From contig JAICPI010000016.1 of assembly GCA_025929895.1 (NCBI GenBank), forward strand, positions 1 to 45,707: a stretch of DNA of 45,707 nucleotides, read 5' to 3'. A program made the translations under genes and the position numbers. Under the pieces are notes generated by a model. The model worked only from the letters and a program-made list of their open reading frames with translations, made no database searches and was not told the DNA's origin. This DNA comes from Thermoleophilia bacterium. Lineage in GTDB: Bacteria; Actinomycetota; Thermoleophilia; Gaiellales; Gaiellaceae. This document shows, one piece after another, positions 17,709 to 27,452 of this stretch. Numbering within the stretch: position 1 is the first letter of the stretch; each line of letters starts with the position of its first letter.

Positions 17709-18692
17709 GTGAGCGACTACGAACGGCTCGCCGGGCTCGAGCTCCGGATCGACGGCCTCGAGCTCGAGCGGCGCGAGCTCGCGCTCGGCTTCTTCACCCG
17801 GGTCACGACGGTCGTCCGCCTGCTCGGCGATGGCACAGTCGGCGAGGGCGAGGACGTCACGTACGACGCGGCCGCCCACGACGGCTACGCCCGCCCGGAC
17901 CTGAGCGGCGCGTGGACCTTCGACGAGCTCTCGCAGCGCTTCGGCGAGCTCGACCCGCCGGGCTACGGGCGCTGGGCGTTCGAAAGCGCCGCCCTGGACC
18001 TCGCGCTCCGGCAAGCGGGGCTCACGCTCGCCGACGCCGTCGGTCGTCCGTACCGGCCCGTCCGCTTCGTCGTCTCGACGCGCGAGGACATCAACCGCTA
18101 CCTCGCGGTGGCGCCCACGCTCGAGTTCAAGGTCGACCCGACGAGCGAGTGGACGCGCGAGCTGATCGAGTCGCTCGCGGCGACGGGCAGGATCCGCTGC
18201 GCCGACCTGAAGGGCTACTACCGGGACACGCCCGTCGACCAGCCCGCCGACCCCCGCCTCTACCGCGACGTGGTCGAGGTGCTCTCGGACGCCGTGATCG
18301 AGGATGCCGCCTTCACCGACGAGACGCGACCGATCCTGCTCGACGCGGCCGACCGCCTCAGCTTCGACGCGCCGATCCACTCCGTCGAGGACGTGGAGGC
18401 GCTCGAGCTCGAGCCGCGCTGGCTGAACATCAAGCCGTCGCGCTTCGGCTCGGTCCGCTCGCTGCTGGAGACGATCGCGTACGCGAACGAGCGCGGGATG
18501 CAGCTGTACGGCGGAGGCCAGTTCGAGCTCGGTCCCGGGCGCTCCCACATCCAGGCGCTCGCGAGCGTGTACTACGCCGACAACGCGAACGACGTCGCGC
18601 CGAGCGTCTACAACGAGCCGGAGCTCCCGTCCGACCCACCCGCGAGTCCGCTCCCGGTTCCCCAGGCGCCACAGGGCCTGGCGTTCGCGTGA
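17709..18692 (+). CDS. enolase-superfamily enzyme (mandelate racemase/muconate-lactonizing type)
   Basis: A 327-residue enzyme with the two-domain layout of this superfamily: an N-terminal capping domain (about 1-105) and a TIM-barrel (about 115-290). Catalytic features in order: lysine in LEFKVDP, metal ligand aspartate in ADLKGYY, glutamate in IEDAAF, aspartate in SFDAPIHS, and the second-base lysine in LNIKPSRFGS. All three carboxylate ligands are therefore in place. The superfamily covers dipeptide epimerases, O-succinylbenzoate synthases, muconate cycloisomerases and sugar-acid dehydratases; I cannot choose among them. The C-terminal tail is Pro-rich (after about 300). GTG start. Confidence 0.8.
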   Translation: MSDYERLAGLELRIDGLELERRELALGFFTRVTTVVRLLGDGTVGEGEDVTYDAAAHDGYARPDLSGAWTFDELSQRFGELDPPGYGRWAFESAALDLALRQAGLTLADAVGRPYRPVRFVVSTREDINRYLAVAPTLEFKVDPTSEWTRELIESLAATGRIRCADLKGYYRDTPVDQPADPRLYRDVVEVLSDAVIEDAAFTDETRPILLDAADRLSFDAPIHSVEDVEALELEPRWLNIKPSRFGSVRSLLETIAYANERGMQLYGGGQFELGPGRSHIQALASVYYADNANDVAPSVYNEPELPSDPPASPLPVPQAPQGLAFA

Positions 18693-18720
18693 GGCACTAG
18701 TCCCCGCAGCGTTCGCGCCG

Positions 18721-18726
18721 TATCCT
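18721..18726 (+). promoter_or_regulatory. -10 element of the cyclase/ATPase gene
   Basis: TATCCT ends 6 nt before the ATG at 18733, with no Shine-Dalgarno. This fits a leaderless start. Confidence 0.45.
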
Positions 18727-18732
18727 CGGGAC

Positions 18733-21700
18733 ATGGCTGCATGTCGGAGCTGCGGCGCCGACGTCCCGGAGGCCGCCAAGTTCTGCCCCGCTTGCGGGGC
18801 CGCTGTCGCCGGTCCGAGCGGCGAGGAGCGGAAGGTCGTCACGGTCGTGTTCGCGGATCTCGTCGCTTCGACCGCGCAGGCGGACGCCCGCGATCCCGAG
18901 GACGTTCGCGCGGCCGTCGCGCCGCAGCTCGCGCGCATGCGCGACGCCTTCGAGCGCTACGGCGGTACCTTCGAGAAGTACGTAGGCGACGCGGTGATGG
19001 CCGTGTTCGGCGCGCCGGTCTCGCACGAGGACGACCCCGCGCGCGCGGTTCGCGCCGCACTCGCGATTCGCGACTCGATCGGCGGCGTACGCGTCGCGGT
19101 GAACACGGGCGAGGCGGTGGTGACTCTGGCCGCGGGGTCCGGGACCGGCGAGGGGATCGCGACCGGCGACGTCGTCAACACGACCTTCCGGATCGAGGAA
19201 GCCGCCGCTCCGAACACCGTCCTCGTCGGTGAGCCCACGTACCGACTGACTCGGGACGTAGTCGAGTTCGGCGACTCTCGCGAGATCGCCGCGAAGGGAA
19301 AGGCCGCGCCCGTCACCGTCTACGAGGCGTTGCGTGCGCCGCCGGAAGCCGTGCACGCCGACGTGCGGCCGCTCGCGCCACTCGTCGGCCGCAAGGAGGA
19401 GCTTTCGCTGATCCTCGACACCCTCGCGCGCGCAAAACGCGACGGGACCGCCCATCTCGTCACGATCGTGGGCGACCCGGGGATCGGGAAGAGCCGCCTG
19501 GTCTGGGAGCTCGAGCGCGCGCTCGAGCAAGAGACCGGCCTTCTCACCTGGCGCCGCGGACGCTGCCTGCCGTACGGGGATCGCGTCACGTTCTGGGCGC
19601 TCGCCGAGATCGCGAAGGCCCAGACGGGAATCCTCGAGACCGACGACCCCGAGACGACGGAGACGAAGCTCCGGCGCGGCGTGCGCGACGTGATCGCCGA
19701 TCCCGGCGAGGCGACGTGGGCCGAGAAGCATCTCCGTCCGCTCGTCGGCCTCGCGGCCGAGCCGACGGCCGGCGAGCGCAGAGAGGCGGCCTTCGGCGCC
19801 TGGCGGCGATTCTTCGAGGCACTTGCGGAGTGGGGGCCGCTCGTGCTCGTGCTCGAGGACATCCACTGGGCGGACGAGGGACTGCTCGACTTCCTCGACA
19901 CGCTCCTCGACTGGGGCAACGGGCCGATGCTGCTCCTCTGCACGGCCCGGCCCGAGCTTCTCGAGAGCCGGGAGACCTGGGGAGCCCGACGGAATGCGGC
20001 AACGATCGCCCTGCCGCCGCTGTCTCTCGACGAGACGAAGACCCTCGTGCGCTTCCTGCTCCGCCAGCCTGAGCTGCCGAAGCGACTTCAGCAGGCGCTC
20101 CTGGACCGCGCCGAGGGGAACCCGTTGTACGCCGAGGAGTTCATCCGCATGCTCGTGGATCGCGGCTTCCTTCGCCGTGCGGACGGCGGTTGGCAGCTGA
20201 CCGGCGACGAGCTGCCCGTGCCCGATTCCGTGCACGGCATCGTCGCGTCACGTCTGGACGCGCTCACCTCGGAGAAGACGCTGCTGCACGACGCCGCCGT
20301 CCTCGGCCGCACGTTCTGGGCGGGAGCGCTCGCGGCGATGGCAGACACCGCGGCGGCGGACGTCGAAGCGCAATTGCGCTCGCTCGAGCAGAAGGAGCTG
20401 GTCCGCCGCCAGCGATCCTCGTCCGTGGAGGGCGAGCTCGAGTACGTCTTCCATCACTCCGTCGTCCGCGACGTCGCGTACGGGCAGATCCCCCGCGCGA
20501 AACGCAGCGAGAAGCACCGCGCCGTCGCCGCCTGGCTCGAGTCGATCTCCGCGGATCGACTCGACCGCGCCGAGTTGCTTGCACACCACCTCTGGAAGGC
20601 GTCGGTGCTCGCGAGCGCAGCCGGACGAACGGACGCCACCCTCGAAGGCCGCGCACGTGAGGCACTGCGCGAGGCCGGCGAGCGTGCTCTCGCGCTGAAC
20701 GCGTTCGAGGCGGCCGGGAACTACTTCGACGCCGCCATCGGGCTCGCCCGGGAGAACGGCGTCGAGCACGGCCGTCTTCTGGCCGGGCTCGGCAAAGCGC
20801 GCGCGGCGGCCGGCTCGGGGGTGGAGGAGCTCGAGCGGGCGAGCGCGGAGCTGCTCGAGCATGGCGACCGCCGCGCGGCGGCCGAGGCGGACGTCCTCAG
20901 CGCGCGCCTGCTCTTGATGCAGGGGAGGCACGCAGAGGCGTCCGAGCGGTTCGACCGCGCACTCGAGCTTCTGGGCGCTGACGCGCCGTCCGCCGAGAAG
21001 GCAACCGTGCTCGCGACGGTGGCGGGGTTCCGAATGGCCACCGATCGCGGAGCCGAGGCGATCGAGCTCGGACGCGAGGCGCTCGCGATGGCGGATGAGC
21101 TCGAGCTGCCCGAGCTCCAGATCGCCGCGCGGACGACGATCGGAACCGCGCGCGGGTCGACGGGCGATGCAGGCGGAGTCGACGACCTCGAGGAGAGCAT
21201 CCGGATCGCCACGGACGTCGGCTCACCTGAGATCGTGCGCGCATACCTCAACCTGGGGAGCGTCGTCGCGAATCTCGGCGACGTACGTCGCGCGGCCGAG
21301 CTCCACGCGCGCGGCCGCGTCGCGGCGGAGCGTTTCGGCGATCCCACGAGGCTGAGGTGGTTCGACGCCGAGCGGCTCTACTCCCTCTACTGGACGCGCC
21401 GCTGGGACGAGGCGCTCGAGCTCGTCGACGAGCTGCTCGACCAGATCGGCGAGGGAGCGCCCCACGTTGCAGCCTTCGACGCACATCTCGTTCGCGGGTG
21501 GATCCGCCTCGAGCGCGGCGACCTCGTCGGTGCGACCGGCGAGGCCGACGCGGCGCTCGAGCTCGGCCGCAGCTTCGAGGGGCCTCAGCTTCTGTACCCG
21601 GCGCTCGCCTTCGCCGCGCGCACGCGGTTCGAGGCGGGCGACTCAGGCGGCGCCGCCGGTCTCGCCGACGAGCTGCTCGAGGCATGGGCGACGACGAGGG

Positions 21701-21921
21701 CGACGACGCTGCCTTCGTTCTGGGTCGGCGAGCTCGCGTTCGTCCTCCGCTCGCTCGGCCGGGGGGACGAGCTCGCGGCCGTGAGCGACGGGGCGCCTCG
21801 GACGCGCTGGCTCGACGCCGCGCTCGCCGTCGCGTCAGGCGAGGACGTCGTCGCGCGTCGAGTCTTCAACGAGATCGGCTCGCGCGCGGACGAAGAGCGA
21901 CTTGCCGCCGGCGGCCGCTAG
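18733..21921 (+). CDS. class III nucleotide cyclase with zinc ribbon, AAA ATPase and TPR region
   Basis: A 1062-residue signalling protein. Residues 4-21 form a zinc ribbon (CRSC, 14 apart, CPAC). A class III adenylate/guanylate cyclase domain covers about 35-200: metal aspartates D42 (FADLV) and D86 (GDAVMA), K82 in the substrate position, and N149 and R153 in VVNTTFRI for transition-state stabilisation, so it looks catalytically competent. A STAND-like AAA ATPase follows, with Walker A GDPGIGKSR (247-255) and Walker B VLVLEDIHWAD (about 371-381). The remainder, about 600-1062, is TPR-like alpha repeats. Such proteins are common in actinobacteria, and the input signal is unknown. It is cytoplasmic, with no transmembrane segment. 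Confidence 0.9.
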   Translation: MAACRSCGADVPEAAKFCPACGAAVAGPSGEERKVVTVVFADLVASTAQADARDPEDVRAAVAPQLARMRDAFERYGGTFEKYVGDAVMAVFGAPVSHEDDPARAVRAALAIRDSIGGVRVAVNTGEAVVTLAAGSGTGEGIATGDVVNTTFRIEEAAAPNTVLVGEPTYRLTRDVVEFGDSREIAAKGKAAPVTVYEALRAPPEAVHADVRPLAPLVGRKEELSLILDTLARAKRDGTAHLVTIVGDPGIGKSRLVWELERALEQETGLLTWRRGRCLPYGDRVTFWALAEIAKAQTGILETDDPETTETKLRRGVRDVIADPGEATWAEKHLRPLVGLAAEPTAGERREAAFGAWRRFFEALAEWGPLVLVLEDIHWADEGLLDFLDTLLDWGNGPMLLLCTARPELLESRETWGARRNAATIALPPLSLDETKTLVRFLLRQPELPKRLQQALLDRAEGNPLYAEEFIRMLVDRGFLRRADGGWQLTGDELPVPDSVHGIVASRLDALTSEKTLLHDAAVLGRTFWAGALAAMADTAAADVEAQLRSLEQKELVRRQRSSSVEGELEYVFHHSVVRDVAYGQIPRAKRSEKHRAVAAWLESISADRLDRAELLAHHLWKASVLASAAGRTDATLEGRAREALREAGERALALNAFEAAGNYFDAAIGLARENGVEHGRLLAGLGKARAAAGSGVEELERASAELLEHGDRRAAAEADVLSARLLLMQGRHAEASERFDRALELLGADAPSAEKATVLATVAGFRMATDRGAEAIELGREALAMADELELPELQIAARTTIGTARGSTGDAGGVDDLEESIRIATDVGSPEIVRAYLNLGSVVANLGDVRRAAELHARGRVAAERFGDPTRLRWFDAERLYSLYWTRRWDEALELVDELLDQIGEGAPHVAAFDAHLVRGWIRLERGDLVGATGEADAALELGRSFEGPQLLYPALAFAARTRFEAGDSGGAAGLADELLEAWATTRATTLPSFWVGELAFVLRSLGRGDELAAVSDGAPRTRWLDAALAVASGEDVVARRVFNEIGSRADEERLAAGGR

Positions 21922-21935
21922 CGAGCTCGCGGGGT

Positions 21936-22274
21936 CTAGGACGCTTCGCTGGGCGGCTCGAATCGCCAGCCGCCCGACTCTTCGATCGTCTCGTCGGCGT
22001 CGTACTGGGGCACGGGGCAGCCCTTCATGCCCGTGTCCCAGCGCTCGTTGAACCAGTCGCACTCTTCGTCGGTCATGGGCTCCGGCGACTCGACCTCGGC
22101 CAGGCACTCGCTCAGACCCGGCGTGAAGCTGGCGTGGCGCAAGGACTTGCGTTTCGAGTGCGCGTCCTTGCGCAGCTCCTTCTTGACCTCGGGGGCGCCG
22201 CCGCGCTCCTTCGCGTCCTTCAGGTGCGGAGCGGTGTTGGAGAGCGGGACCTTGAACCAGTAGTGCGGCACCAC
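21936..22274 (-). CDS. hypothetical protein, 112 residues
   Basis: Read from GTG 22274. A charged, soluble protein with an N-terminal HYWFKVPL, a Lys/Arg-rich middle (KERGGAPEVKKELRKDAHSKRKSL) and an acidic C-terminal half with CDWFNERWD and CPVPQYDADETIEESGG. It has three cysteines, no signal and no transmembrane segment. The codon pattern and the alternation of charged and aromatic residues look like real protein. I do not recognise a family. It lies between the cyclase and the acyl-CoA dehydrogenase and is 42 bp upstream of nothing but that dehydrogenase's stop, so it has its own promoter. Confidence 0.55.
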   Translation of the reverse strand: MVPHYWFKVPLSNTAPHLKDAKERGGAPEVKKELRKDAHSKRKSLRHASFTPGLSECLAEVESPEPMTDEECDWFNERWDTGMKGCPVPQYDADETIEESGGWRFEPPSEAS

Positions 22275-22316
22275 GCCATCATCCCGCGCCGCGGCACGCG
22301 TTTCAAGGTGTGTCGC

Positions 22317-23555
22317 TCAGCCCGCGGCGACGGGCGGGCCCGGCTCGCGCGCGAGGAGCGCGGGGCCCCACGCCGCGATCGGCGAGATCGCGCCGTCGCG
22401 CCCGTTCAGCTTGCGCAGCCCGAGCGCGTGCTCGGCCTGCATCAGCTTGTGGATCTGGGTCGTGCCCTCGTAGATGATCGGCGCGCGCGCGTTCCGGAAG
22501 TAGCGCTCGATCCCGTACTCCGCCGAGTAGCCGTAGGCGCCGTGCACCTGGATCGCGAGGTGCGCGGCCTTGAACGCCGACTCGGTCGCGTGCCACTTCG
22601 CGAGCGACGTCTCGCGCGTGTTGCGGACGCCCTCGTCCTTCAGCCACGCCGCCTGCATCACGAGCAGCTTCGACGTCTCGTAGCCGAGCACCATCTCGGC
22701 GATCATGTCCTGCACGAACTGGTACTTGCCGATCGGCTGACCGAACGTCTCGCGCTCGCGCGCGTACTCGACCGAGCGCTCGAGGCACACGCGGATCACG
22801 CCGCACGCGCCGGCGGCGACGGTGAAGCGGCCCTGGTCGAGCGAGTACATGGCGATCTCGAAGCCCTGGCCCTCCTCGCCGATCAGGTTCTCGGCCGGCA
22901 CCTCGACGTTCTCGAAGAAGAGCTCGCCCGTCGAGCCCGCCCAGATCCCGAGCTTGTGCTCGGTGTCGCGCGAGGTGAACCCCTTCATGCCCTTCTCGAG
23001 CACGAACGCGGAGATGCCCTTGTGCTTCGCGCCCGGGTCCGTCTTCGCGAACACGAGCGCGTGGTCGGCGACGGTCGCGTAGGAGATCCAGTTCTTCTGG
23101 CCGTTCAGCACGTAGACGTCGCCCTCGCGGCGCGCGCTCGTCCGCATGCTCGCGACGTCGGAGCCGGCCGCAGGCTCGGTGAGGCCGAAGCACGCGAGCT
23201 TCTCGCCGCGCGCCTGCGGCGTCAGCCACCGCTGCTTCTGCTCCTCGCTCGCGTAGCGCAGCAGCGAGAGCGAGTTGAGCCCGACGTGCACGGAGATGAG
23301 CGTGCGGAAGGCGGCCTCGCCGCGCTCGATCTCCTCGCACGAGAGCGCCTCCGAGACGAAGTCGAGGCCCGCGCCGCCGTACTCCTCGGGGATCACGATC
23401 CCGAGCAGGCCGAGCTCGGCCATCCCCTCGATCAGGGAGAGGTCGAGCTTGTGGGCGATGTCGTTCTCGACCGCGACCGGCAGGACGCGCTCGTCCACGA
23501 ACGCCCGAACCGTGTCCTGGATCAGCCGCTGCTCGTCGGTGAGCGAGAAGTCCAC
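22317..23555 (-). CDS. acyl-CoA dehydrogenase
   Basis: A 412-residue FAD enzyme that introduces the alpha,beta double bond of acyl-CoA in beta-oxidation. N-terminal helical domain about 1-120, a middle beta domain with GLTEPAAGSDVASM (124-137) and WISYATVADHALV, and a C-terminal helical domain with the catalytic glutamate E363 in IIYEGTTQIHKLM. RETFGQPIGKYQ and VHGAYGYSAEYGIERYFRNA are family blocks. The extra tail of about 30 residues (AAWGPALLAREPGPPVAAG) is unusual. GTG start, with TAGACT ending 6 nt upstream. Chain-length preference cannot be read. It is one of two such enzymes here; this one lacks the TetR site. Confidence 0.93.
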   Translation of the reverse strand: MDFSLTDEQRLIQDTVRAFVDERVLPVAVENDIAHKLDLSLIEGMAELGLLGIVIPEEYGGAGLDFVSEALSCEEIERGEAAFRTLISVHVGLNSLSLLRYASEEQKQRWLTPQARGEKLACFGLTEPAAGSDVASMRTSARREGDVYVLNGQKNWISYATVADHALVFAKTDPGAKHKGISAFVLEKGMKGFTSRDTEHKLGIWAGSTGELFFENVEVPAENLIGEEGQGFEIAMYSLDQGRFTVAAGACGVIRVCLERSVEYARERETFGQPIGKYQFVQDMIAEMVLGYETSKLLVMQAAWLKDEGVRNTRETSLAKWHATESAFKAAHLAIQVHGAYGYSAEYGIERYFRNARAPIIYEGTTQIHKLMQAEHALGLRKLNGRDGAISPIAAWGPALLAREPGPPVAAG

Positions 23556-23561
23556 GGCAGC

Positions 23562-23567
23562 AGTCTA
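23562..23567 (-). promoter_or_regulatory. -10 element of the acyl-CoA dehydrogenase gene
   Basis: TAGACT on the minus strand ends 6 nt before the GTG start at 23555. The hexamer and spacing match those at the response regulator (6005-6010). Confidence 0.5.
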
Positions 23568-23645
23568 CGGACGGTTCCAACGGCACCTCTCGCTTCCTTG
23601 CACGGTTCCTTACGGTCCCCAGACCTTCGGCCGGGCTCCCGCGGG

Positions 23646-23651
23646 TAGACC
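23646..23651 (+). promoter_or_regulatory. -10 element of the SRPBCC gene
   Basis: TAGACC ends 7 nt before the GTG start at 23659. The GGGGA directly before the GTG is too close to act as a Shine-Dalgarno. Confidence 0.45.
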
Positions 23652-23658
23652 GTGGGGA

Positions 23659-24078
23659 GTGATCCACGTCGAGACCAGCATCCACATCGACCGGCCCGCC
23701 GACGAGGTCTTCGCGGTCGTCTCGGATCCGCAGACGTACCCGAGCTGGAACTCGGCCGTGCAGGCCGTGGAGCCGATGGAAGGCGAGCGCCGCTTCCGGA
23801 TGGAACGCAAGCTGCCGTCGGGGCGGGCGGAGAACCTCCTCGAGGTGCTTTACGCCGAGCGGCCGCGCGAGGTCGTCCTGCGCGCGGCCGACGGGCCGAC
23901 GCCGTTCCTCTACCGGTTCGTCCTGAACAGCTCGAACGGCGGCACCGACCTCTCGCTCAAGGGCGACGTCGAGCTGGGCGGGGCGTCCCGGCTCCTCGGT
24001 CCACTCGCGGGAGGGGCGGTCAAGCGCGGCGTCGACGAGAACTTCTCGGCCCTGAAGCAGCTGCTCGAGCGTCGGTAG
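23659..24078 (+). CDS. SRPBCC (START-like) domain protein
   Basis: A 139-residue single-domain protein. It begins with VETSIHIDRPADEVFAVVSDPQTYPSWNSAV, the polyketide-cyclase/START-like entrance of the SRPBCC fold, which encloses a hydrophobic ligand pocket, then five or six beta strands and a C-terminal helix (KRGVDENFSALKQLLERR). It could bind a lipid, polyketide or other hydrophobic molecule; function unknown. GTG start is 7 nt after a TANNNT element. It lies between the acyl-CoA dehydrogenase (divergent) and the GH3 gene (same strand, 27 bp downstream). A second SRPBCC protein is paired with an ArsR at 44387. Confidence 0.82.
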   Translation: MIHVETSIHIDRPADEVFAVVSDPQTYPSWNSAVQAVEPMEGERRFRMERKLPSGRAENLLEVLYAERPREVVLRAADGPTPFLYRFVLNSSNGGTDLSLKGDVELGGASRLLGPLAGGAVKRGVDENFSALKQLLERR

Positions 24079-24092
24079 CCGGACGCGGGGGT

Positions 24093-24098
24093 TACCCT
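24093..24098 (+). promoter_or_regulatory. -10 element of the GH3 gene
   Basis: TACCCT ends 7 nt before the GTG start at 24106. Confidence 0.45.
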
Positions 24099-24105
24099 CG
24101 GCGCC

Positions 24106-24954
24106 GTGTCGGTCGCGCTCTACGCCGCGTCTCTGCTGGCCGCCGCGTCGCTGACGCCGCCCGAGCAGGCGGCGCTCGTCGTCGTCTCGGGGTTGCCCGC
24201 GCCGCCCGGCGTCGGCGGCGTGCTCGTGCAGCGCTGGAACACCGGCGCACCGCGTCCGGTCGGAGCGCTCGTCTTCATGGACCAGGAGGGCGGGCAGGTG
24301 CGGGCGTACCGCGACGCGCCGCCGAGCGGGGCGGCGAGCTCGTACACGTCGGCGGCACAGGCGCTCGCCGCCGGCCGGGCGACCCGCCGCGCGCTGCGCG
24401 CGCGCGGCGTCGACGTCGACCTCGCGCCGGTGGTCGACCTGCGCGGCCCGCTCGGGTCGCGGCACTTCCGGCGCCCCGGGTACGCGGTCGCGTTCGCGCG
24501 CGGGCTGGGCGACGCCGCGTGCGTCAAGCACTTCCCCGGGCTCGGCACTGCGGCGGTCTCCACCGACGAGCGTCCACATGTGGACGCGAAGGTGCGCGCG
24601 CAGGACCTCGCGCCGTTCCGCTCGGCGATCCGCGCGGGCGTCCGCTGCGTGATGACGAGCAACGCGTTCTACGACGGGGCGCGCTACCGAGCGTCGATCT
24701 CGCCGGAGACGTACCGGCGGCTGCGCGGGCTCGGCTTCGACGGCGTCGCGATCACGGACTCGCTTTCGATCGTCCGAGCGGCGCCCGTCGAGCGGTGGGC
24801 TCGGCAGGCGATCCGCGCGGGCGCCGACCTGCTGCTCTTCACGAGCGGAGCGCACGCGCGGCGGGCGATCGCGGCGCTGCTGCCGCTCGCGCGCGCGGGC
24901 GAGCTGGACGCTAGCGTCGCGCGGGTGCTGCGGTACCGATCCCGGCTGCGGTGA
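24106..24954 (+). CDS. compact glycoside hydrolase family 3 (NagZ-like)
   Basis: A 282-residue GH3 catalytic barrel, short for the family. FMDQEGGQVRAYR (58-70), the KHFPG motif K141-H142-F-P-G and an Asp/His pair D154/H158 in the following loop place it with beta-N-acetylhexosaminidases of the NagZ type; the nucleophile is D218 in GVAITDSLS. NagZ removes N-acetylglucosamine from wall fragments in recycling. Residues 1-15 are hydrophobic (ALYAASLLAAASL), which may be a short signal or just the first helix. The usual GHG after KHFP reads LG here, a minor change. It overlaps the convergent patatin gene by 44 bp. GTG start. Confidence 0.8.
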   Translation: MSVALYAASLLAAASLTPPEQAALVVVSGLPAPPGVGGVLVQRWNTGAPRPVGALVFMDQEGGQVRAYRDAPPSGAASSYTSAAQALAAGRATRRALRARGVDVDLAPVVDLRGPLGSRHFRRPGYAVAFARGLGDAACVKHFPGLGTAAVSTDERPHVDAKVRAQDLAPFRSAIRAGVRCVMTSNAFYDGARYRASISPETYRRLRGLGFDGVAITDSLSIVRAAPVERWARQAIRAGADLLLFTSGAHARRAIAALLPLARAGELDASVARVLRYRSRLR

Positions 24955-26083
24955 GCTCGGCGTCCGTCAGCTCGTAGCCGCGCTCGATCAACGCGCGCTT
25001 TGCGTCGCGCGTCCACTCGACTCCGCGCCGGATGCGCGCCTCGAGCGCGACGCCCTCGGCCCCGGCGCGCACCATGATCCGCGGCAGGGCGCGCTCCCGC
25101 CGGAACGGGAAGTCCGCTGCCGCGAGCCGTGCCTCGATCTCGCCTGCGAGGTCGTCGGAGCCGCCGCGCGCCCGGACGACCTCCGGCAGCTCGCGCATCA
25201 GCCGCTCGTACTCGCGGATCGACGCGTCCGCCTCGTCGGCGAAGCGCTCCTCGAGCGCGGTGCCGCGCAGCACCGAGAGGCGCATCAGCCGCGTGATCAT
25301 GTCGATGTAGTGCGCCGGCTCGCCGCGGCGGTCGCGCGACTCCGCCTCCTCGAGCTCGGCGATCAGCGCGCGCACGGGCGGGACGCGCGAGAACGGGCGC
25401 AGCCGGCGCTTGAGCCGCGTGAGGCCGCCCGCATCGAAGCGCGGGTACTCGGGCAGGTAGCGGAACGCCACGATCGTCCCGACCTCGGGGCGGTTGTACG
25501 CGTAGCCGAGCGGGAAGTTCCGCGTCCAGGCGCCGTCGGTCGCGATCCTGTCGCCGACGCGGAGCGGCAGCACCAGCGTCGAGATCGCCGCGGAGGCGAG
25601 GATCGCCTGCGCCATCACGGCCGGCGGCGTCTCGCGCGAGGAGTAGGCGAGCTCGAAGTTGCTCTCCGAGGGCCGCTCGGTCTCGGTCACGTCGGAGGCG
25701 AACACGACGAGCTCGCGCTCGGCGTGCGAGAGCTCCTCGGCGAGCGCCTCCAGATTTCCGAACTTACGGTCGATCGTCGCCGGGAGCGCGTACTCGTGGA
25801 GGCCGATCAGCGGCAGCCGCCAGAGCCGGTTCGGCCTGAACACCTCGTCGGGGCGGAGGTCGAGCAGGAACTCCTCGAGCTCGTCGAGCCGGTCGAGCGC
25901 CGCCATCGTCCCCGCCAGCGCGCCCGCGGAGGTGCCGAAGATCCAGCCGACGCGCGGCCACAGGTCGCTCTCCGCGACCCGCCGCAGGAACCCCGCCTCG
26001 AGGAGGACTCCGTTGATCGCGCCGCCGGAGAGGACGAGCGCGACATCCCGCTCGTTGCCCACCTCCACAGGATGCCGTATCAT
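24911..26083 (-). CDS. patatin-like phospholipase
   Basis: A 390-residue esterase/lipase of the patatin family, acting through a Ser/Asp dyad. Oxyanion loop SGGAINGV (about 19-26), nucleophile elbow GTSAG (50-54, S52) and the aspartate D183 in ATDGAW are all in place. The C-terminal region (about 230-390) is helical and Arg/Glu-rich, with no transmembrane segment. The start is ATG 26083, and GTG 26062 would also fit; the longer frame from 26119 adds 12 residues of doubtful origin and crosses the operator. Divergent from the acyl-CoA dehydrogenase across the TetR-type site. It plausibly frees fatty acids that the dehydrogenase then degrades. Confidence 0.88.
   Translation of the reverse strand: MIRHPVEVGNERDVALVLSGGAINGVLLEAGFLRRVAESDLWPRVGWIFGTSAGALAGTMAALDRLDELEEFLLDLRPDEVFRPNRLWRLPLIGLHEYALPATIDRKFGNLEALAEELSHAERELVVFASDVTETERPSESNFELAYSSRETPPAVMAQAILASAAISTLVLPLRVGDRIATDGAWTRNFPLGYAYNRPEVGTIVAFRYLPEYPRFDAGGLTRLKRRLRPFSRVPPVRALIAELEEAESRDRRGEPAHYIDMITRLMRLSVLRGTALEERFADEADASIREYERLMRELPEVVRARGGSDDLAGEIEARLAAADFPFRRERALPRIMVRAGAEGVALEARIRRGVEWTRDAKRALIERGYELTDAELTAAGIGTAAPARR
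26055..26083 (+). promoter_or_regulatory. promoter of the acyl-CoA dehydrogenase gene
   Basis: TTGCCC (26055-26060), 17-nt spacer, TATCAT (26078-26083). The predicted start, near 26090, lies inside the operator at 26083-26100, so a bound repressor would block it. Confidence 0.5.
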
Positions 26084-26100
26084 TGACTGACTAGTCAATC
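26083..26100. promoter_or_regulatory. probable TetR operator, site 2
   Basis: TTGACTGACTAGTCAATC: a perfect inverted repeat (ATTGACT/AGTCAAT with 4-nt spacer, 26082-26099) matching site 1 at 15 of 18 positions. It lies between the starts of the patatin and acyl-CoA dehydrogenase genes. Confidence 0.7.
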
Positions 26101-26117
26101 GATGCAGCAGGAGCGGC

Positions 26118-27296
<1,179 letters not shown>

Positions 27297-27329
27297 TAGT
27301 CCCTCGCCCGCTTCGCTTTCCGCTCGGGG

Positions 27330-27346
27330 GCGCGCCTTCGGCGCGC
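27330..27346. terminator. hairpin after the acyl-CoA dehydrogenase
   Basis: GCGCGCC-TTC-GGCGCGC, perfect 7-bp stem, 34 bp after the stop codon. No T tract follows. Confidence 0.45.
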
Positions 27347-27390
27347 ATCGGCGGTGGGCGGACCACTCGCGTCTCCGAGCATGTGGTCGA

Positions 27391-27413
27391 GCGGTGCGGC
27401 CAAGCCGCACCGC
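27391..27413. terminator. second hairpin in the same gap, related to 43397-43418
   Basis: GCGGTGCGGC and GCCGCACCGC pair perfectly (10 bp) around CAA, 95 bp after the dehydrogenase stop and 27 bp ahead of the SDR promoter box. It shares the GGTGCGG/CCGCACC core with the hairpin at 43397-43418. It may terminate transcription or be a small repeat. Confidence 0.45.
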
Positions 27414-27439
27414 TGACGATCTGTGCGCAAGCCGACCGT

Positions 27440-27445
27440 TAGGCT
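27440..27445 (+). promoter_or_regulatory. -10 element of the SDR gene
   Basis: TAGGCT ends 7 nt before the ATG at 27453. Confidence 0.4.
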
Positions 27446-27452
27446 CGATCCG

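Noticed and set aside
22303-24855. 850-residue minus-strand frame
   Set aside because: It spans several genes and both strands' coding regions; a shadow frame.
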